Shown: positions 61,458 to 64,000 of the stretch, one piece after another
Position numbering within the stretch: the stretch's first letter is position 1
Layout of the letters: each line of letters starts with the position of its first letter
Origin: Nostoc sp. LEGE 06077
GTDB taxonomy: Bacteria; Cyanobacteriota; Cyanobacteriia; Cyanobacteriales; Nostocaceae
Assembly (NCBI RefSeq): GCF_015207705.1
Contig: NZ_JADEWI010000008.1
Span: 124,001 to 188,000, forward strand
Direction of reading: 5' to 3'
DNA: 64,000 nt
Position numbers and translations under genes: made by a program
The notes under the pieces: generated by a model
What the model was told of the DNA's origin: nothing
The model's input: only the letters and a program-made list of their open reading frames with translations
Databases searched by the model: none

Positions 61458-62357
61458 ATGACAGTTACTTACCCACGGAAATTCCAGAATAATCTAGGGG
61501 CGAGAGATATCTTAAAACGGGTAGTTAGCGATCGCGAACTCCATCTCATGACCCTCAACCGCTATCGCTACAGCGAACAACGTAGCTGCAAAGACCTCAC
61601 AGAAGTCATTGAAAAACTCAACGGACAGCCACAAGAACTAGTCCGAGATTTATCCCATCACATTGCCGATGAAGCACGTCACGCTATGTGGCTAACTGAT
61701 TTATTAATCGACCTGGGGGCAAATGTAGGTAATCCCCCCGGAATGCCTTATATTGATGAATTTGAATGGCTGCTGGATAAAAATACCCATGATCCAAAAA
61801 CTAACTTGGATGACACCATAATTGCTGGGATGGCAGCAATTAACATCACCGAAAAACGCGGCTGTGAGTATTTCTCTGCCCATATTTATGCGTTAAAGCA
61901 AGCACCACAAACCGAAGAAAATATCAAAATCCGCGAAACCATCGAAAAAATTCTGCCAGAAGAAGCCGGACACGTCCGCTGGGGGAATCGTTGGTTAGCC
62001 CAAATAGCTGATAAAAGTCCCGAACATCGGCAAAAAGTCGAGCAAGCCAAACGTAAATATGCAGCAATTGAACAAGCCGCTTACGAATCAGGTATGGATA
62101 TTACCCTAGGTGCAGAATTACGCCGCGTTACAAGGCTGGTGGACGTTGCAAATACTATGCCATTGTGGGAACGCCCCCAATATCTGATGGAACGCCTACC
62201 ACAAGCTTTACTCGCGCCTGAGTTGCAATTTACCAGAATTCAAGCTGCACAACAAGCTTGGCAACGTAACCCACAAGAGTTTATGGAGAAGTTTGTGCCA
62301 ATGTTCATCAACGGCATCAAAAAGCCAGAGAACGAAAAACAGAAAACTAGCGTTTAA
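61458..62357 (+). CDS. Ferritin-like diiron protein
   Basis: A 299-residue four-helix-bundle protein. Metal-ligand motifs are ADEARHAMW (E..H of the first helix pair), ITEKRGCEYFSAH and PEEAGHVRWG (E..H of the second). The N-terminal ARDILKRVVSDRELHLMTLNRYRY is followed by the helices. Such proteins act as oxidases or hydroxylases (a MiaE- or AurF-like distant relation), but no substrate is known. A long C-terminal extension (residues 185-299) is rich in Gln and Arg. Flanked by gifA and a Uma2 gene. Confidence 0.85.
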   Translation: MTVTYPRKFQNNLGARDILKRVVSDRELHLMTLNRYRYSEQRSCKDLTEVIEKLNGQPQELVRDLSHHIADEARHAMWLTDLLIDLGANVGNPPGMPYIDEFEWLLDKNTHDPKTNLDDTIIAGMAAINITEKRGCEYFSAHIYALKQAPQTEENIKIRETIEKILPEEAGHVRWGNRWLAQIADKSPEHRQKVEQAKRKYAAIEQAAYESGMDITLGAELRRVTRLVDVANTMPLWERPQYLMERLPQALLAPELQFTRIQAAQQAWQRNPQEFMEKFVPMFINGIKKPENEKQKTSV

Positions 62358-62450
62358 ATACAGCAGGGGATAGGTAACAGGTAACAGGTGATAGAGTTAA
62401 AAGTCTTTTTAATCATTTACCGATGTCCTAACCACCTGGAAGTTTAAATA

Positions 62451-62480
62451 AGTAAGGGCGAACATCTGTTCGCCCTTACT
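62451..62480. repeat. Near-perfect 14-bp palindrome after the Uma2 gene
   Basis: AGTAAGGGCGAACA and TGTTCGCCCTTACT with a two-base loop. It ends 2 nt before the Uma2 stop codon. The GGGCGAACA/TGTTCGCCC core is a palindrome I recall scattered in cyanobacterial genomes; it may act as a terminator. Confidence 0.65.
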
Positions 62481-62482
62481 AG

Positions 62483-63217
62483 CTATTCCAAAGGTGGTAA
62501 ATTATTCGGGTCGATACCTTGAGATGCTAAATAAGCCATCAATCGTTCTTTTTGCTGGCGTTCTTGTTCAATTTGTTCTACAGCCCACGGTAATAAATTA
62601 CCTTGTGTGTCCCACCAGCGCAACCAATAACCTGTTCGAGCTTCTTTAGTACCTTGCCAAGTTTCCAAAAATAAATTCATTGACTCTACCCAATGGCGAC
62701 CGTTTTCGTCGGGTAGCTGCAACTCATAACGCTTATTTTCCAGTTGGTAAAATTCTAATAAACCACCATCTGGTTCAAAAACAATGTAGATGGGAACCTG
62801 CAAAATTTGCTCATAGAAAAACCATCTTCCTGGGGGATAGGTGCGCTTGACAGAATATTCCCCGCCTTCGCTGTCAGAGAGAAATTCCATAACGAGCGCC
62901 GGCACATTTCCTTCTAAATTAGGAGTATAACTTTTGCGATCGCTCAGAACTTGATTCACAGCTGAAACATAAACCCAATCAGGTGCTTTCAGAATCAATT
63001 GTCCATTGACAGTTGCACAAAGACCAAAATTCGAGGCTATCAACATCTGTGGTTGGATGAATCCACTAATTTCCAGGCTTTCACGCAAAGCACCAGCCAA
63101 AATTGGCTGATTGGTATTCTCCACAGGTTCATCCTCTAATTGATAATCATTGGGCAACGCTTCCCAAGAGATTACCATTTCAGTTAGCGATTTAGCTTCA
63201 CTGAGTTGAGTTGCCAT
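62483..63217 (-). CDS. Uma2-family (PD-(D/E)xK-type) protein
   Basis: A 244-residue protein from ATG 63217 (MATQLSEAK). GLCATVNGQLILKAPDWVYVSAV, VMEFLSDSEGG and YSVKRTYPPGRWFFYEQILQVPIYIVFEPDGG fit Uma2 with Asp, Glu and Lys at the nuclease-like positions (PDWVYV ... ALVMEFLS). Uma2 proteins are extremely abundant in cyanobacteria; nuclease activity is mostly untested. The tail is charged coiled-coil (VEQIEQERQQKERLMAYL). It lies between the ferritin-like protein and patX. Confidence 0.85.
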   Translation of the reverse strand: MATQLSEAKSLTEMVISWEALPNDYQLEDEPVENTNQPILAGALRESLEISGFIQPQMLIASNFGLCATVNGQLILKAPDWVYVSAVNQVLSDRKSYTPNLEGNVPALVMEFLSDSEGGEYSVKRTYPPGRWFFYEQILQVPIYIVFEPDGGLLEFYQLENKRYELQLPDENGRHWVESMNLFLETWQGTKEARTGYWLRWWDTQGNLLPWAVEQIEQERQQKERLMAYLASQGIDPNNLPPLE

Positions 63218-63291
63218 AAACACAGCATGAATATTGGTGTGTTCTTATGTTATCGCTCCCTGTACAGGTATGAGGCGATCGCACTTATGAT

Positions 63292-63495
63292 GTGGCTAGA
63301 TGCGGATTTCTTACCAAGCTTAAAAAATATTTCAATGAGATGCCCTTGATTTTGAAGTGTAAAATCTCAAAAAATTATCTGATTCAAGGAATAGGTGATG
63401 TTATAGATTCAGCACGTTTGCTTGGTTTTGCCAATGAAAAGATGCAAACAGTTCTAGAAAAAGAGTTTAAGGCTGGAATACTAAGAGAATATTAA
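63292..63495 (+). CDS. Short hypothetical protein, possibly not a gene
   Basis: A 67-codon frame from GTG 63292; the better-supported part is from M17 (MPLILKCKISKNYLIQGIGDVIDSARLLGFANEKMQTVLEKEFKAGILREY). It has no RBS, and no family is recognised. The helices look regular, so a small or decayed gene is possible. Confidence 0.35.
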   Translation: MARCGFLTKLKKYFNEMPLILKCKISKNYLIQGIGDVIDSARLLGFANEKMQTVLEKEFKAGILREY

Positions 63496-63554
63496 ATTTC
63501 TTTCAGGATTTATGAGATTATTCTGTGACAAGCTGATTTTTACCTGAACAAGTT

Positions 63555-63794
63555 TTAAGCAACAGGAAAAGCATTGTTGAGAGATTCTATTAAATCTCTG
63601 CGTCCACTACCGCGATGAGGTGTAGGATTTTCTGGTTCATTAGATTTCGGTTTCGGTTTAGGCTTTGCCGATAACAACATTTTTCCTCCTGTATCACCAA
63701 TCAGTGTGTGTGAGTGATTTAACTGGTCTGAACCGTTAAACACCAAAGAACCAAACACCAAACTAGAAACTAAAAGTGAAAATGTAACACGCAT
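63555..63794 (-). CDS. patX: PatX-like heterocyst-pattern peptide precursor (RGSGR)
   Basis: A 79-residue protein. An N-terminal signal peptide (MRVTFSLLVSSLVFGSLVFNG) is followed by a Lys/Pro-rich linker (AKPKPKPKSNEPENPTPH) and the pentapeptide RGSGR inside HRGSGRRDLIESLNN. PatX proteins with HRGSGR are the HetR-inhibiting peptide precursors other than PatS, widespread in filamentous cyanobacteria. The peptide diffuses to neighbouring cells and blocks HetR DNA binding. ATG 63794 is the only start. A TCCGGA motif upstream (see next) fits early-heterocyst expression. Confidence 0.88.
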   Translation of the reverse strand: MRVTFSLLVSSLVFGSLVFNGSDQLNHSHTLIGDTGGKMLLSAKPKPKPKSNEPENPTPHRGSGRRDLIESLNNAFPVA

Positions 63795-63850
63795 AGCAGA
63801 TATTTATTGTGAACTCTAATATCTACTGCTACTTAGTTTCTGAATCTGTA

Positions 63851-63856
63851 TCCGGA
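63851..63856 (-). promoter_or_regulatory. DIF-type TCCGGA motif upstream of patX
   Basis: TCCGGA lies 57 nt before the patX start codon, and the motif is its own inverse. DIF motifs of this sequence at the -35 region mark early heterocyst-specific promoters (nsiR1 type). A -10-like TAAGTA or TAGATAT follows at 15-30 nt. Position and promoter class are inferred. Confidence 0.6.
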
Positions 63857-64000
63857 AAGTTTGGTAAATAGTATTCTGTTTTACAGAAAGAAATTTAGTT
63901 TGAGGTTATTTCACATTCCATAGATGAGACAGCAGAACAAATTCAAAGTGGGTAGTACTTTTCAGCTTGTTCTGGAGCCTAGTACAATCGATGCTATCTT

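Overview
The window looks like chromosome from a filamentous, heterocyst-forming cyanobacterium of the Nostoc/Anabaena type. Evidence: very many HIP1 octamers (GCGATCGC), phycobilisome, NDH-1 and PSII-accessory genes (apcF, ndhL, psb34), carotenoid desaturation (zds), a trnL(UAA) gene split by a group I intron, NtcA-type boxes at glnA and gifA, and at the right edge a patX-like gene carrying the RGSGR pentapeptide with a TCCGGA (DIF-type) element upstream. Intergenic DNA is full of short heptamer-like repeats (TTTTGAC, GTCACCT, ATCCAAA types) typical of Nostoc genomes.

Layout. 0-6 kb: RHH fragment, zds plus an SRPBCC partner, a hicAB toxin-antitoxin pair, a 2Fe-2S ferredoxin with cobQ, a small cyanobacterial protein and a PrxQ/BCP peroxiredoxin. 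6-9 kb: an ABC-2 exporter (ATPase, permease) and a small exported protein. 9-12 kb: rpsU, an RRM RNA-binding protein, psb34 and a DEAD-box helicase whose SAT motif reads FAT (crhC-like); RRM proteins and CrhC are cold-responsive families. 12-16.7 kb: a DUF2809 protein, decayed fragments resembling a tyrosinase C-terminal domain, ald, an HLIP and a WD40 protein. 16.9-22 kb: an RnfD/NqrB-like membrane protein with a DUF2330 partner, a 2TM protein, aqpZ and a sigma-like protein. 22.5-30.6 kb: a 1950-residue TamB-like protein with internal 210-bp repeats, a CadD-type transporter and a 446-residue protein I do not recognise. 31-33 kb: split trnL, then ndhL, DUF3007 and trpA. 33.5-42 kb: mixed housekeeping and stress genes, including MarR, a truncated DOPA-dioxygenase remnant and a glutathionyl-hydroquinone reductase in one row, menH, a GH104-like lysozyme, DUF1997, DUF4079 and an ankyrin protein. 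42.5-48.7 kb: a giant Ser/Thr kinase-AAA-GAF-histidine kinase, followed by a broken copy of its ATPase tail. 48.9-55 kb: phosphatase, deacylase, MDR dehydrogenase, RecQ-like helicase, dapL. 55-58.4 kb: an AT-rich accessory patch with a Z1-family ATPase, a small unknown partner, a palindromic operator candidate and a frameshifted xisI. 58.5-64 kb: a nitrogen and development block with apcF, glnA, gifA, a ferritin-like protein, a Uma2 protein and patX.

The most coherent regulatory story is at the right end. glnA has an NtcA activator box about 23 nt ahead of a -10 element. Convergent gifA (glutamine synthetase inactivating factor) has an NtcA box placed to overlap its -35, so the two should respond oppositely to nitrogen limitation, and patX is a heterocyst-pattern inhibitor precursor. 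The best candidate for a poorly described system is the Z1 ATPase plus 154-residue protein operon at 55.2-57.9 kb. It has the features of a mobile defence-type module but lacks the MORC/MutL-like and methylase partners reported for Z1 systems.
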